Assembly (NCBI RefSeq): GCF_007752535.1
Contig: NZ_CP036426.1
Coordinates: 3,100,001-3,164,000 of the forward strand
Direction: 5' to 3'
DNA length: 64,000 bases
Origin: Tautonia plasticadhaerens
GTDB taxonomy: Bacteria; Planctomycetota; Planctomycetia; Isosphaerales; Isosphaeraceae
Part shown: piece by piece, positions 8,381-17,205 of the stretch
How positions within the stretch are numbered: the stretch's first letter is position 1
Layout: every line of letters begins with the position of its first letter
Notes under the pieces: model-generated
The model's input: the letters and a program-made list of their open reading frames with translations, nothing else
What the model was told of the DNA's origin: nothing
The model's database searches: none
Made by a program: the position numbers and the translations under genes

Positions 8381-9218
8381 AGGCTCGGGGGTCCGTACCG
8401 CCGGAGCAGGGGCCCGTGCCCAGGAAGCGAGGGCCGCCGGGGCGGGCACGGACGAGGAGCTGATCGGCCACATCCGCCGAGTGCTCTCCGAGAGCCCGTT
8501 CCACGGCGAGGGCTATCGCAAGGTCTGGGCGAGGTTCGGGCACCGGGGCATCCGCACGGCCTCCGAGCGGGTGCGGCGGCTGATGCGGGAGCACCACCTC
8601 CAGGCCCCCGGCGGGCCGGCGACCCGCGCGGCCCTGAGGCCCACGACGGCGTCATCATCACCGAGGAGCCGGACACGATGTGGGACACCGACATGACGAC
8701 CATCGCCACCACGGGCGAGGGATTGGCCCGTGCCTTCGTGGCCGTCGACCACTGCACTTGCGAGTGTGGCCGTCGACCACTGCACTTGCGAGTTCGTCGG
8801 CCGGCACATGGCCAAGGGCGGCAACCGGTTCGAGGCGTTGGAGCCGCTGCGGCAGGGGGCGCGGGGGCACTTCGGCGGGTTCGACCGGGGGGTCGCCGAG
8901 GGGCTGGCGATCCGCCACGACCACGGCAGTGCGTCCATGGGCGACGACTTCCAGCGGGAGCTGACCTTCCTCGGCATGGAAAGTTCGCCGGGCTTCGTGC
9001 GGGAGCCGGGGGGCGACGGCTGCGCCGAGCGGTTCATCCGCACCCTCAAGGAGGACCTCCTCCGGGTGCGGACGTTCGCCACAATGGCGGAGCTGGCCGA
9101 GGCGTTGAGCGAGTTCAAGCGGACCTGCGACGGGCGGTGGCTGATCCGCCGTCATGGCCACCGCCCGCCCGGCCAGGTGCGACGTGACTTCCTCGGTAGC
9201 GTCCCAGCAGCGGCATGA
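8376..9218 (+). pseudogene. IS3-family transposase OrfB remnant
   Basis: Spread over several frames are the parts of an IS3-type DDE transposase: the HTH_21-like region (ELIGHIRRVLSESPFHGEGY, then RKVWARFGHRGI), the first catalytic segment (DTMWDTDMTTIATTGEG), the second (IRHDHGSASMGDDFQREL, then LGMESSPGFVREP) and the third (GCAERFIRTLKEDLL). Frameshifts occur near 8450, near 8650 and at a 28-base tandem duplication at 8738-8793. OrfA and clear terminal repeats are missing on the left, where the sequence abuts the ClpX remnant. It cannot encode an active enzyme. Confidence 0.85.
8738..8793 (+). repeat. 28-bp tandem duplication inside the IS3 remnant
   Basis: The 28 bases starting GTGGCCGTCGACCACTGC at 8738 are repeated immediately and exactly at 8766-8793. 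Because 28 is not a multiple of three, the duplication shifts the transposase frame. It is one of three such short tandem duplications in decayed genes of this window. Confidence 0.9.
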
Positions 9219-9266
9219 GTACCATCAAGCAAGTCCCCGTCCAGAGAACCCAATGACCATACAGGG

Positions 9267-9306
9267 TTGACACCCGCCCCCAGGATCGCTACTTTGCATT
9301 GCAAAG
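9267..9306 (+). promoter_or_regulatory. Promoter with palindromic operator CTTTGC-N3-GCAAAG
   Basis: A TTGACA box (9267-9272) lies 17 bases before TACTTT (9290-9295). A perfect 7-bp inverted repeat CTTTGCA-T-TGCAAAG (9292-9306) overlaps the -10 box and the likely transcription start. The unit downstream encodes a membrane protein and a winged-helix regulator, so this is a good candidate operator for autorepression. A near-identical palindrome occurs at 10370-10386. Confidence 0.65.
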
Positions 9307-9340
9307 AAAGACGGTCTTCGTCAACGCCCGGGTGACCGCG

Positions 9341-9964
9341 ATGGAACTCCACGAGGCCCTGCGCCAGATCGCCGACATCCGACACCAGATGGCGCTCGGC
9401 ACGGTCTATCGCGGCTACCGGGCGATGACGGTCGGCGCCTCCGGCGTGCTGGCCCTGCTGGCCGCGGCGATCCAGCCGCGATGGGTCCCGGAGCCCGAAG
9501 GCGACCTGGGACGCTATCTCGGCCTGTGGGTCGGCGCCGCCGCCGCCAGCCTGGTCGCGGCGGGGGTGGAGATGTCCCGGAGGGCTTGGGGGCACGGCCC
9601 GGGGCTGGCGCGGCGGATGACGCTGCTGGCGGCCGAGCAGTTCCTGCCCTGCGTCGCCGTCGGGGCCCTCCTCACCACCTGCATCGCCCGCGGGGCGCCG
9701 GACGCGGCCTGGATGCTGCCGGGCCTGTGGGCGCTGGTCTTCAGCCTCGGCATCTTCGCCTCGCACCGGCTCCTCCCCCGGCCGGTGGGGTGGGTCGGGG
9801 TCTATTACGCCCTGTGCGGGTGCGGCTGCCTGGCGTGGGGTCGGGGCGAGCACGCGCTGGCCCCCTGGCTGATGGGGATCACGTTCGGCGGCGGCCAGTT
9901 GCTGGGCGCGGCGATCCTACACTGGACCCTGGAGCGGACCGATGTCACGCAAGGACCAGGCTGA
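9341..9964 (+). CDS. Multi-pass membrane protein of unknown function
   Basis: From the ATG at 9341 (MELHEALRQIADIRHQMA) the protein is 207 residues with an amphipathic N-terminus and about six hydrophobic segments, beginning with TVGASGVLALLAAAI. No catalytic motif is visible. The next gene, a winged-helix regulator, starts 23 bases before this one ends, so the two are a coupled pair. In-frame TTG codons further upstream exist (9299), but that would place the start inside the palindrome over the promoter; I prefer 9341. In Planctomycetes such membrane protein/regulator pairs are common and of unknown role; here it may be a sensor or an anti-regulator for its partner. Confidence 0.7.
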   Translation: MELHEALRQIADIRHQMALGTVYRGYRAMTVGASGVLALLAAAIQPRWVPEPEGDLGRYLGLWVGAAAASLVAAGVEMSRRAWGHGPGLARRMTLLAAEQFLPCVAVGALLTTCIARGAPDAAWMLPGLWALVFSLGIFASHRLLPRPVGWVGVYYALCGCGCLAWGRGEHALAPWLMGITFGGGQLLGAAILHWTLERTDVTQGPG

Positions 9965-10343
9965 GGGCCCGGACTCTGGGGCGGGCCGCTTCTCCTACGA
10001 GGGGCTCGACCGCGTCCTGCACGAGCGGGCCCGGCTGGGCATCCTGGCCTCCCTCGCCGCCCACTCCGGGGGGCTGCTGTTCAACGACCTGAAGCAGCTC
10101 TGCGCCCTGACCGACGGCAACCTCAGCCGGCACCTGGCCGTGCTGGGCGAGGCGGGGCTGGTCGAGGTCTGGAAGGGGGCCTCGGGGCCCCGGCCGCAGA
10201 CGATGTACCGGCTCACCCCCGACGGCCGGCGGCGGTTCGCCGAGTACATCAGCGTCCTGGAGCGGGTCGTCGCCGATGCCCAGGTGGAAGCGCTGCCGAG
10301 GGCCGGCCGGGGACGCTATCCGGAAGGCTGGTCCCCCGCGTGA
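9942..10343 (+). CDS. Winged-helix transcriptional regulator (HTH_34/ArsR-like)
   Basis: A 133-residue protein with a winged-helix domain: LDRVLHERARLGILASLAA, FNDLKQLCALTDGNLSRHLA (recognition helix) and the wing TMYRLTPDGRRRFAEYI. This matches small MarR/PadR-like repressors of the HTH_34 type, which lack an effector domain. It overlaps the preceding membrane-protein gene by 23 bases. Palindromes CTTTGC-N3-GCAAAG lie ahead of this two-gene unit and directly after it, ahead of ispH, so the regulator probably controls both units. No Cys metal site typical of ArsR sensors is present. Confidence 0.8.
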   Translation: MSRKDQAEGPDSGAGRFSYEGLDRVLHERARLGILASLAAHSGGLLFNDLKQLCALTDGNLSRHLAVLGEAGLVEVWKGASGPRPQTMYRLTPDGRRRFAEYISVLERVVADAQVEALPRAGRGRYPEGWSPA

Positions 10344-10369
10344 CTTCGCCTCTCTTTTTTTGTCCGTTC

Positions 10370-10386
10370 GCTTTGCGTCGCAAAGC
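10370..10386 (+). promoter_or_regulatory. Operator-like palindrome upstream of ispH
   Basis: GCTTTGCG-T-CGCAAAGC is a perfect 8-bp inverted repeat around one base. It shares CTTTGC-N3-GCAAAG with the palindrome at 9292-9306. It lies 27 bases before the GTG start of ispH and directly downstream of the winged-helix regulator gene, so it is probably a second binding site of that regulator. Confidence 0.6.
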
Positions 10387-10412
10387 AGACAGCGTGATGG
10401 AGTGACCCGACC

Positions 10413-11273
10413 GTGGATGTCATCCGGGCCGAGGAGATGGGGATGTGCTTCGGCGTCAGGGACGCGCTGAAGGTCGTCGATGCGATCCGCGATCCCTCGC
10501 GGGTCACGATCCACGGCGAGCTGGTCCACAACCCGGTGGTCACCCGGCGGCTGGCCGGGGCGGGGTTCCGCCAATCGCCCGAGGGCGACCGCGAGTTCCC
10601 CGCGCCGACCCCGCTGGTCCTGATCACGGCGCACGGCGTCAGCGACGCCGAGCGGCGGCGGCTGGAGGCCGCGGGCAAGGGGCTGATCGACGCGACCTGC
10701 CCGCTGGTCCGTCGCGTCCACGAGGCCGCCAGGGCCCTGGAGGCCGAGGGGCGGCACGTCCTGCTGATCGGCAAGCCCGGCCACGTCGAGGTGCGGGGCG
10801 TCGTCGAGGACCTGGGGCGCTGCGACGTGATCGGGGCCGCGGATCAGGTCCGCTGCTACGAGAGCCGGCGGCTGGGGATCGTCTGCCAGACGACCATGCC
10901 GCCGGATGTGGTCGACGAGGCCTGCGACCGCATCCGGCGACTCAACCCGCGGGCGGACATCCGCCTGGTCGACACGGTCTGCCTGCCGACCCGGATGCGT
11001 CAGCGGGCGATGCTCGACCTGCTCCGGCGCGTGGATGCCGTCGTCGTCGTGGGCGGCCGGAACTCGAACAACACGAGGCGCCTGGTCGACCTCTGCCGGC
11101 AGCACCGGACCCCGGCCCATCAGGTCGAATCCGCGAGCGACCTGGAGCCGGGCTGGTTCGCGGGCGTCGACACGGTCGGGCTGACGGCGGGGACCTCGAC
11201 ACTGGACGAGTCGATCGACGAGGTCCACCGTGCCCTGGAGCGGATCGGGATCATGCAGCAGGCGGGGGAGTGA
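10413..11273 (+). CDS. ispH: 4-hydroxy-3-methylbut-2-enyl diphosphate reductase (IspH/LytB)
   Basis: The 286-residue protein has all three cluster cysteines of IspH in context: CFGV at C12, DATCPLVRRVH, and DTVCLPTRMRQ. It also has the substrate-site signatures TAHGVSDAE, GHVEVRGV (catalytic Glu), QTTM and VVGGRNSNNTRRL. IspH carries a [4Fe-4S] cluster and makes IPP and DMAPP in the last step of the MEP isoprenoid pathway. The start is GTG at 10413, preceded by GGAG. Its placement behind a palindrome shared with a small regulator and ahead of an unknown ORF and an ABC permease is unusual for a housekeeping enzyme, so this may be a second, conditionally expressed copy. Confidence 0.93.
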   Translation: MDVIRAEEMGMCFGVRDALKVVDAIRDPSRVTIHGELVHNPVVTRRLAGAGFRQSPEGDREFPAPTPLVLITAHGVSDAERRRLEAAGKGLIDATCPLVRRVHEAARALEAEGRHVLLIGKPGHVEVRGVVEDLGRCDVIGAADQVRCYESRRLGIVCQTTMPPDVVDEACDRIRRLNPRADIRLVDTVCLPTRMRQRAMLDLLRRVDAVVVVGGRNSNNTRRLVDLCRQHRTPAHQVESASDLEPGWFAGVDTVGLTAGTSTLDESIDEVHRALERIGIMQQAGE

Positions 11274-11278
11274 CCGTC

Positions 11279-11482
11279 ATGGGGATGTCCACGATGCCGC
11301 GGACGATGCGCATCGCCCCGCCTCCCGACTCCGACTTCGAGGCCGGTCCCGGGCTGCGGCGCCCCGATACGCTGATCGTCCCTGCCGACCCCGAGGACCC
11401 GGACGCCGACTCCGACACGCACGCGTCCGGAGATCCTCGCAGGCCGTCGAACCATCTCATCGAGGAGGCCGGGGCATGGTGA
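11279..11482 (+). CDS. Small acidic protein of unknown function, 67 aa
   Basis: ATG at 11279, six bases after the ispH stop. The product is short and has an acidic, proline-rich middle (Asp/Pro repeats DPEDPDADSD) and no hydrophobic segment or Cys. I recognise no domain. Its stop overlaps the start of the following permease gene by seven bases, so it is embedded in a tight ispH-ORF-permease unit, which is the main argument that it is translated. Confidence 0.4.
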   Translation: MGMSTMPRTMRIAPPPDSDFEAGPGLRRPDTLIVPADPEDPDADSDTHASGDPRRPSNHLIEEAGAW

Positions 11483-13314
11483 GGCGGGTGGGGCTGGGGC
11501 CGGTCTTCGCGTTCGAGTGGCTGACGGCCTCGCGGCGCTGGCAGGGCTATGCGCTGCGCTCGTCGCTGGTCCTGCTACTCCTGCTCGGCCTGGCGGGCGT
11601 CTGGCTGGGGAGCCACGGCGGGTCGGGGGACCTGTCGATCGGGCAGTGGGCCGAGGTCGGCCGGGGGTTCTATGCGGTCACGTCGCTGATCCTGCTCGGG
11701 CTGGTCGGCCTGGCGGCGCCGGCGGCCACGGCCGGGGCGATCTGCCTGGACAAGGCCCGGGGAAATCTCACCCTGCTCTTCGCGACCGACCTGAGCGACG
11801 CCGAGATCGTGCTGGGCAAGCTGGCGGCCCGACTAGTGCCGGTGCTCGGCCTGATCGCCTGCGCCGCCCCGGTGCAGGCGCTGGCGACGCTGCTCGGGGG
11901 CGTCGATCCGATGGTGCTCTTCGGTGCGACCCTGGTCTGCCTGGCCTGCGCCGCCTTCGGCTGCACGCTGGCCCTGACGCTGTCTGTCTGGGGGCAGAAG
12001 ACGCACGAGGTGCTGTTGGCGACCTACGCCTTAGGCATCCTCTACCTGCTGGCGGCACCGGCCTGGATCGCCCTGTCCCCGATGTTGCCCGGGTGGGCCC
12101 GGCCGGCCTGGCTGCCGGGCAACCTGGCCCTGCTGCCCTACAACCCCATCGTCCTCGTGCTCGCCCCGCTGAATGCCGCGCCGCTGGTGCCGATCGGGCT
12201 GGGGGCGCAGGCCCGGTTCTGCACGCTCGGCCTGCTGACCTCGGCGCTGCTGGCCGCCGCGGCGACCTGGCGGATGCGGGCGGTGGTCATTCGCCAGGCC
12301 TGCTGGGAGGAGGCGGCGCGCCGGGCGGGCCGCCGGACCTGGACCCGCCGGGGCCCGATCGCCCGGCTCGCTCGCCTGCTGCCGTCGCCGTCGCTCGACG
12401 GCAACCCGGTGCTCTGGCGCGAGTGGCATCGGCGGCGGCCGTCGCGCTGGTCGGTCGCCGTCTGGGGCACCTTCGGCCTGCTCTCGGGCGGCTTCAGCCT
12501 CTGGGCGATCGTCGAGGCGGTCGACGGCGGCGGGCCGGGACCCGGCGAGATGAGCGCGGTGCTCAACGGCCTCCAGGTGGCCGCCGGGCTGCTGCTGCTA
12601 AGCGTCTCGGCCGCGACGAGCCTGGCCGAGGAGCGCCAGCGAGGCAGCCTCGACGTGCTGCTGGCCACCCCGCTATCGACCCGGTCGATCGTCCTGGGCA
12701 AGTGGTGGGGCGCCTTCCGGGGCGTCCCGCCGCTGGCGGTGTTGCCGACGCTCGTCGCCGCGGCCCTGACGACGCACACCGGGTTCGCCCCCGGCCCGGT
12801 GCTGATCGGTGGCCTGGTCGTCGCCTACGGCGCCGCGCTGACGAGCCTGGGCCTGACCCTGGCCACCTGGCTGCCCCGGATGGACCGGGCCATCGGCCTG
12901 ACCGCCGGGGCTTACGTGGTCGTGACGATCGCGGCCGTCCCCGCCGGGATGGCCTTCTTTGGCGAAGGCCCCGGCGAGGCCGGCCCCGGCGTCGCCTCGG
13001 CCAGCCCGTTCTGGGGCGTCGGCTTCTCCAGCGCCCTGTTCGGCGGGAAGGGCGGGCAGGGGCAGGAGATCGGGGAGCATGCCGGCTGGCTCGCCTTCTG
13101 GATCGGCGCCTATGGCCTGGTATCGCTCTTCCTGCTGCTGGCGACGTTGAAGACGTTCAACCGCTGCCTCGGCCGGATCGACGACCCGTCGCCCGACGAG
13201 GGTCCCTGCTCGCGCCTCGCCCGCACGCCCTCGGCCACTCTCCCAGACGCAAGGCCAGTGCCCGACCTCGACCTCCGATCCCGCCCGGCCGACCAGCCGG
13301 CGTCTGACCATTGA
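11476..13314 (+). CDS. ABC-2-type transporter permease, duplicated 6-TM protein
   Basis: The 612-residue protein begins with the typical FAFEWLTASRRW and has two similar halves. Each half has a hydrophobic block with an ABC-2 permease signature: DKARGNLTLLFATDLSDAEI in the first, ERQRGSLDVLLATPLSTRSI in the second. These conserved stretches before LGK are the coupling segments that contact the ATPase subunit. About 12 membrane helices are predicted. No ATP-binding subunit lies next to it in this window, so it must use one encoded elsewhere or be non-functional. ATG at 11476 overlaps the preceding small ORF. The last 60 residues are Pro/Asp/Arg-rich and cytosolic. Confidence 0.8.
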   Translation: MVRRVGLGPVFAFEWLTASRRWQGYALRSSLVLLLLLGLAGVWLGSHGGSGDLSIGQWAEVGRGFYAVTSLILLGLVGLAAPAATAGAICLDKARGNLTLLFATDLSDAEIVLGKLAARLVPVLGLIACAAPVQALATLLGGVDPMVLFGATLVCLACAAFGCTLALTLSVWGQKTHEVLLATYALGILYLLAAPAWIALSPMLPGWARPAWLPGNLALLPYNPIVLVLAPLNAAPLVPIGLGAQARFCTLGLLTSALLAAAATWRMRAVVIRQACWEEAARRAGRRTWTRRGPIARLARLLPSPSLDGNPVLWREWHRRRPSRWSVAVWGTFGLLSGGFSLWAIVEAVDGGGPGPGEMSAVLNGLQVAAGLLLLSVSAATSLAEERQRGSLDVLLATPLSTRSIVLGKWWGAFRGVPPLAVLPTLVAAALTTHTGFAPGPVLIGGLVVAYGAALTSLGLTLATWLPRMDRAIGLTAGAYVVVTIAAVPAGMAFFGEGPGEAGPGVASASPFWGVGFSSALFGGKGGQGQEIGEHAGWLAFWIGAYGLVSLFLLLATLKTFNRCLGRIDDPSPDEGPCSRLARTPSATLPDARPVPDLDLRSRPADQPASDH

Positions 13315-13472
13315 AGCCCGGCTCGCCCACCGACGGACCGGGACGCCCCGCCCCGGCCGGTAGCCGGGCGTGCCGACGGCGTGCCGGGACAAGCTGCCAG
13401 GGACCACAGACCGGGGCAGTAGCCGTTCACGGGCGCGATTGCTTTGCGTTGTAGGCTCGTAGAATCGGGAGC

Positions 13473-14650
13473 ATGAACCCCCATCCTTCGATCCCCGAAT
13501 CGCTCTGGAACACTGTCCCGCCGCAAGCCCAGGCGGCCATCTTGGCCGTCATCGCCTCCCTGGAGAAGCGGGTCACTGACCTGGAAGCCCGGCTCAACCA
13601 GGACTCCACCGCCTCTTCCAGGCCGCCCTCGTCCGATCCGCCCTCCGCGAAGGTCAAGCGGCGGCCTCCGGCCCCGCCGACCGAGCGCAAGCGGGGTGGC
13701 CGGCCGGGCCACAAGCGGCATACCGGGGCGTTGGCCCCCCCCGAGCAGCTCCGCGCGACCTTCGAGGTCAAGCCGACGCACTGCGGTGGCTGCGGCTCGC
13801 CGCTCCAGGGCGAAGACCCCGAGCCGGTGCGGCACCAGGTCGCCGAGATCCCGCCGATCCGCCCCGACGTCGATGAATTCCGCCTCCATCGAATGACTTG
13901 TCCCGGATGCGGGGCCATGACCCGGGCGGGACTTCCCGCGGGCGTGCCGACCGGGCCGTTCGGACCGCGCCTGCGGGCGATCCTGGCGATGTTCGCCGGC
14001 TCCTGCCGCCTGGCCAAGCGGCCGATCCCGCAACCGGTGTCCGACCTGTTCGGGCTGGATGTCTCGCCGGGCATGATCTCGAAGCCGGAGCGGCAGGCCG
14101 CCGCCGTGCTCGCGCCGGTGGTCGCCGAGGTAGCCGCCGCGATCGAGGCGGCGCCGTCGCCCACATCGACGAGACGTCGTGGCCCGAGGCCAATGCGAAG
14201 GCGTGGCTCTGGGTCGGCCTAGCCGACGACCTGACCGCCCCCACGATTGCCGACAACCGGGGTGCCGGCGTGGCCCGCTCGATCCTCGGGACCGACGAGA
14301 CGAAGGTCGTCATCAGTGACCGGTTCCCCAGCTACGACCGGATCGAGCAGCACCTGTATTGCTGGTCGCACCTCTGCCGGGATTTCCAGGCGATGATCGA
14401 TCGTCGCGACGAGGGATCGGCGATCGGGTCGGAGTTGCTCGGGGCCTCGAACCGCCTGTTCCATCGGTGGCACACGTACCGGGACGGGGCGATTGCCTGG
14501 AGCATGGTCCTGGGCTACACCCGCCCGATCCGGTGAGGCGTCCGACAGGCGCTTCGCCGGGGTCCATCCTGCGGCAGCTCGAAGACGGCGGCGACATGAC
14601 GGATGTTGCTGGAGGGGGAGGAGCACCTGTGGACCTTCCTCCGGGTGCGG
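13473..14650 (+). pseudogene. IS66-family transposase (TnpC) remnant
   Basis: The N-terminal part reads MNPHPSIPESLW then a leucine-rich coiled coil (LEKRVTDLEARL), RPPSSDPP and a zinc-finger region with CGGCG and CPGCG, as in IS66 TnpC. Near 14155 the frame shifts and continues as VAHIDETSWPEANAKAWLWV, then VISDRFPSYDRIEQHLYCWS with catalytic Asp residues, to a stop at 14536. A last piece in other frames (KTAATCRMLLEGEEHLWTF) runs to about 14650, where the sequence leaves the IS66 alignment before the C-terminal domain. At least two frameshifts and a 3' truncation make it inactive. TnpA and TnpB, normally upstream in IS66 elements, are absent. Confidence 0.85.
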
Positions 14651-14996
14651 GCGATCGCAGCGGATCGTGGAGCCGATCCTGTTCGACCCGAAGCCCTGGA
14701 CGACCTATGTCGTCACCGATGAGGCGGTGCGGGGCGAGAAGGTCCGGGTGCTCGGATGCGGCGGTCTGCCCAAGGTTGCCCCGCTGCAGGCACGGGTCGC
14801 ACGACGCTCGGCGGGAGGCTGATCCTCCCGTCCGGGGCGTCGTGGAACGGTGATCCCGGCGCCGATACCGCCCCGGCCCCGGAACCGTTGAAGGCTGCCG
14901 TATGATGGTCGGGGGAGGAGGGCCGGCGGCCACCCAGGCAATGCTCAGCCCCGGCGGACTGGCCTTGCGAGCGGCGGGCGACGGGGGGGAGGCCCG
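14651..14996 (+). other. Intergenic stretch with an unidentified coding fragment
   Basis: From about 14654 to 14822 one frame reads IVEPILFDPKPWTTYVVTDE and then VRGEKVRVLGCGGLPKVAP, which looks like a piece of a real protein that I cannot name; it has no start of its own. The remainder up to the AraC gene is GC-rich and shows no gene. A purine-rich run GGGGGGAGG just before 14997 is the ribosome site of the next gene. Confidence 0.4.
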
Positions 14997-15860
14997 ATGG
15001 ACGAAGCGACGGAGATCGTGCCGCTGGGGCTCCACGACGAGGCGGTGGCGGAGGGGATCGGCCTCTGCCGATCGACGCAACGCCGGCCGGTCCGGGCGAA
15101 TCGGCACGCCCACGCCTTCCACCAGCTCACCGTGGTGCTGTCCAGCCCCGGACACATCGAGTGGCACTTCGGCGAGGGCCGGGCCTACTCGGGCCGGCCG
15201 ACGGCGGGCGACGTGGTGGTGGTGCCGGCCCTCGTCCCGACCCTGGTCCGATGGGACCGGCCGTTCGAGTCGGTCTCGGTCCGGCTCTCGACCGGGCTGC
15301 TCGATCGGGTCGCCGGGCGGGCGGGGCTGGGGACGGCCCGCCTGCGGCCGGCGGCGATGCGGCGTGACCCCTTCGCCGGGGAGGTCGCCCGCAAGCTCGC
15401 CGACGAGGCCGGGGGCGGCGGGCGGGCGCTGCTGGCGGAGTCGCTCGGGACCGCCCTGGCCGTCCACCTGCTGCGGGAGTACGCCGACGACGGCCCCGAC
15501 CCGACCCCGGCCGATGCCGGGCTGGCGGGCGACGTGCTGCGGCGGGTGACAGATTACGTCGAGGGGCACCTCGACGGCGACCTGTCGCTCGCCCGGCTCG
15601 CCGCCGTCGCCGGCCTGAGCCCGTACCACTTCGCCCGCCGGTTCCGGGCCGCCGCCGGGACGACGCCCCACCAGTACGTCATCCGCCGCCGGGTCGATCG
15701 GGCCAGGGAGCTGCTGCAGGGCGGCTGCGACATCGCCCAGGCGGCGGCCCGAGTCGGCTTCTCGGGCCAGTCGCACCTGCACCACCACGTCCGTCGGCTG
15801 CTGGGCGTCACCCCCGGCCAGCTAGCCCGCCGCCCGCAGGCCGACGGGCGTCCTCGCTGA
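14997..15860 (+). CDS. AraC-family transcriptional regulator
   Basis: A 287-residue protein with an N-terminal cupin-like sensing domain (NRHAHAFHQLTVVLSSPGHI, then GDVVVVPALVPTLV) and a C-terminal double helix-turn-helix. The latter has LSLARLAAVAGLSPYHFARR, FRAAAGTTPHQYV and the second motif IAQAAARVGFSGQSHLHHHV. The start at 14997 is supported by GGGGGGGAGG upstream. The gene is convergent with, and overlaps by 53 bases, the thioredoxin-reductase-like gene. The ligand and target are unknown. Confidence 0.88.
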   Translation: MDEATEIVPLGLHDEAVAEGIGLCRSTQRRPVRANRHAHAFHQLTVVLSSPGHIEWHFGEGRAYSGRPTAGDVVVVPALVPTLVRWDRPFESVSVRLSTGLLDRVAGRAGLGTARLRPAAMRRDPFAGEVARKLADEAGGGGRALLAESLGTALAVHLLREYADDGPDPTPADAGLAGDVLRRVTDYVEGHLDGDLSLARLAAVAGLSPYHFARRFRAAAGTTPHQYVIRRRVDRARELLQGGCDIAQAAARVGFSGQSHLHHHVRRLLGVTPGQLARRPQADGRPR

Positions 15861-16890
15861 AGATCGCCCTGCTGGCGACGGCGGCGGCCACCGACCCCTC
15901 GGCGACCGCCGAGGCCACGCTCGGCACGCCGGCCTCGGAGGCGTCCCCGACGACGTAGAGGCCCTCCACCTCGGTCGCCCCCATCGGGTCGGCCCGGACC
16001 ATCCCCGCCTTCGGCCCCTCCTCGTGCAGCGAGCACCCCAGCCGCTCGGCCAGGTCGGACGCCTGGCGGAGCCGGGCATGCACGAATAACACGTCCCGCT
16101 CCAGCCGACGGCCGCCTTCGAGGTGGATCGCCCGAAACTCCCCCGCATCCCCCTCCAGGCGGTCGATCCGGTCCTCGACGACCTCTACCGCATGGCCCTC
16201 CAGCCAGGTCCGGTGCTCGGGGGAAACCCCGGACGGGCCGTTCGTGAGGAGCGTCAGCCGCTCGGTCCAGCCCCGCAGGAGGGTGGCCATCTCGACGACG
16301 GCCTCGGGGGGCACGAGGAAGGCCCAGGGTCGGCCCCGGAACTCCCAGCCGTGGCAGTAGGGGCAGTGGATCACGGACCGGCCCCATAGCTCCCGCAGGC
16401 CGGGGATCTCCGGCAGCACGTCGGCCATCCCCGTGGCGAGGATGAGCTTGCGGCAGGCGACGGCCTCTCCGCCGTCGAGCGTGACCTCGAAGCCATCCTC
16501 GGTTTTGCGGGCATCGACGACCGCCCCCTCGTGGAACTCGACCCCATAGGGCCGGAGCTGCTCCCGGCCGATCCGACGCAGCTCGGCCGGCGGGGTGCCG
16601 TCCTGGGTGAGGAAGCCGTGGACGCCGGCCGCCGGGGCGTTGCGCCCCCGACCCGAGTCGCAGACCAGAACTCGCAGGCAGGCCCGCCCGAGCACGAGGG
16701 CGGCGCTCAGCCCGGCCGGGCCGCCGCCGACCACCACCACGTCGAAGGCCCGATTCGTCGCATGCACCGGCTCGTCCCCCTTTGCCTCGGCCGTACTTCT
16801 GCCCAGCAACACGCCGGCCGAGGCCGCCGCAGCCATGGCCTGCCGTCGAGTCATCGCACCGCCGCTCGATCCCAGCCCTTCTTCAGCCAT
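15808..16890 (-). CDS. Thioredoxin-reductase-like FAD oxidoreductase with Tat-like leader
   Basis: The fold has an FAD-binding DVVVVGGGPAGLSAALVLGR near residue 50, the redox pair in HCPYCHGWEFRG, and the C-terminal GLYVVGDASEAG flavin site, as in class II pyridine-nucleotide disulfide oxidoreductases of the thioredoxin reductase group. The NAD(P)H Rossmann motif in the middle is poorly conserved (FLVPPEAVVEM rather than GGGxSA), so its electron donor is unclear. The N-terminus has TRRQAMAAAASAGVLLGRS, a twin-arginine-like signal, which suggests export. ATG at 16890 follows GGGGAGGG; a second ATG at 16854 begins at the twin-Arg motif. Reported relatives reduce small disulfides or peroxides. 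Confidence 0.8.
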   Translation of the reverse strand: MAEEGLGSSGGAMTRRQAMAAAASAGVLLGRSTAEAKGDEPVHATNRAFDVVVVGGGPAGLSAALVLGRACLRVLVCDSGRGRNAPAAGVHGFLTQDGTPPAELRRIGREQLRPYGVEFHEGAVVDARKTEDGFEVTLDGGEAVACRKLILATGMADVLPEIPGLRELWGRSVIHCPYCHGWEFRGRPWAFLVPPEAVVEMATLLRGWTERLTLLTNGPSGVSPEHRTWLEGHAVEVVEDRIDRLEGDAGEFRAIHLEGGRRLERDVLFVHARLRQASDLAERLGCSLHEEGPKAGMVRADPMGATEVEGLYVVGDASEAGVPSVASAVAEGSVAAAVASRAIFSEDARRPAGGGLAGRG

Positions 16891-17205
16891 GATTACCCTC
16901 CCCGTCGGGTCGCCCTCGCCCCCGACCGATATGCGGGCCGGGCGTCCCACGCCCGTCCGTGCCGCCGGGTCGAGGCCGTGTCGCACGAGGGGAGTGGCGC
17001 CCGCCCGGTCACTGCCGCAGTCCTGGCCGTCGGCCGGGGGCCTCCGCCCTTCCGGTCGCCGAGGGCAAGATCGGGGGATCATAGGGCTGGCCGAACTGGC
17101 GGGTCTTCCGGGTTCCTGCGGCCGGGTTGCAGGAAGTTGCGGGTCCGGGGCGGCCGTCGAGCGATCACGGCAGGGGAAAACCATTCCCACCTCCCTACAT
17201 AGGGT
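16891..17205. other. Gene-free stretch
   Basis: Between the start of the thioredoxin-reductase-like gene and the next remnant I find no supported gene. It presumably holds the promoter of the minus-strand gene, but no clear -35/-10 pair stands out. Confidence 0.5.
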
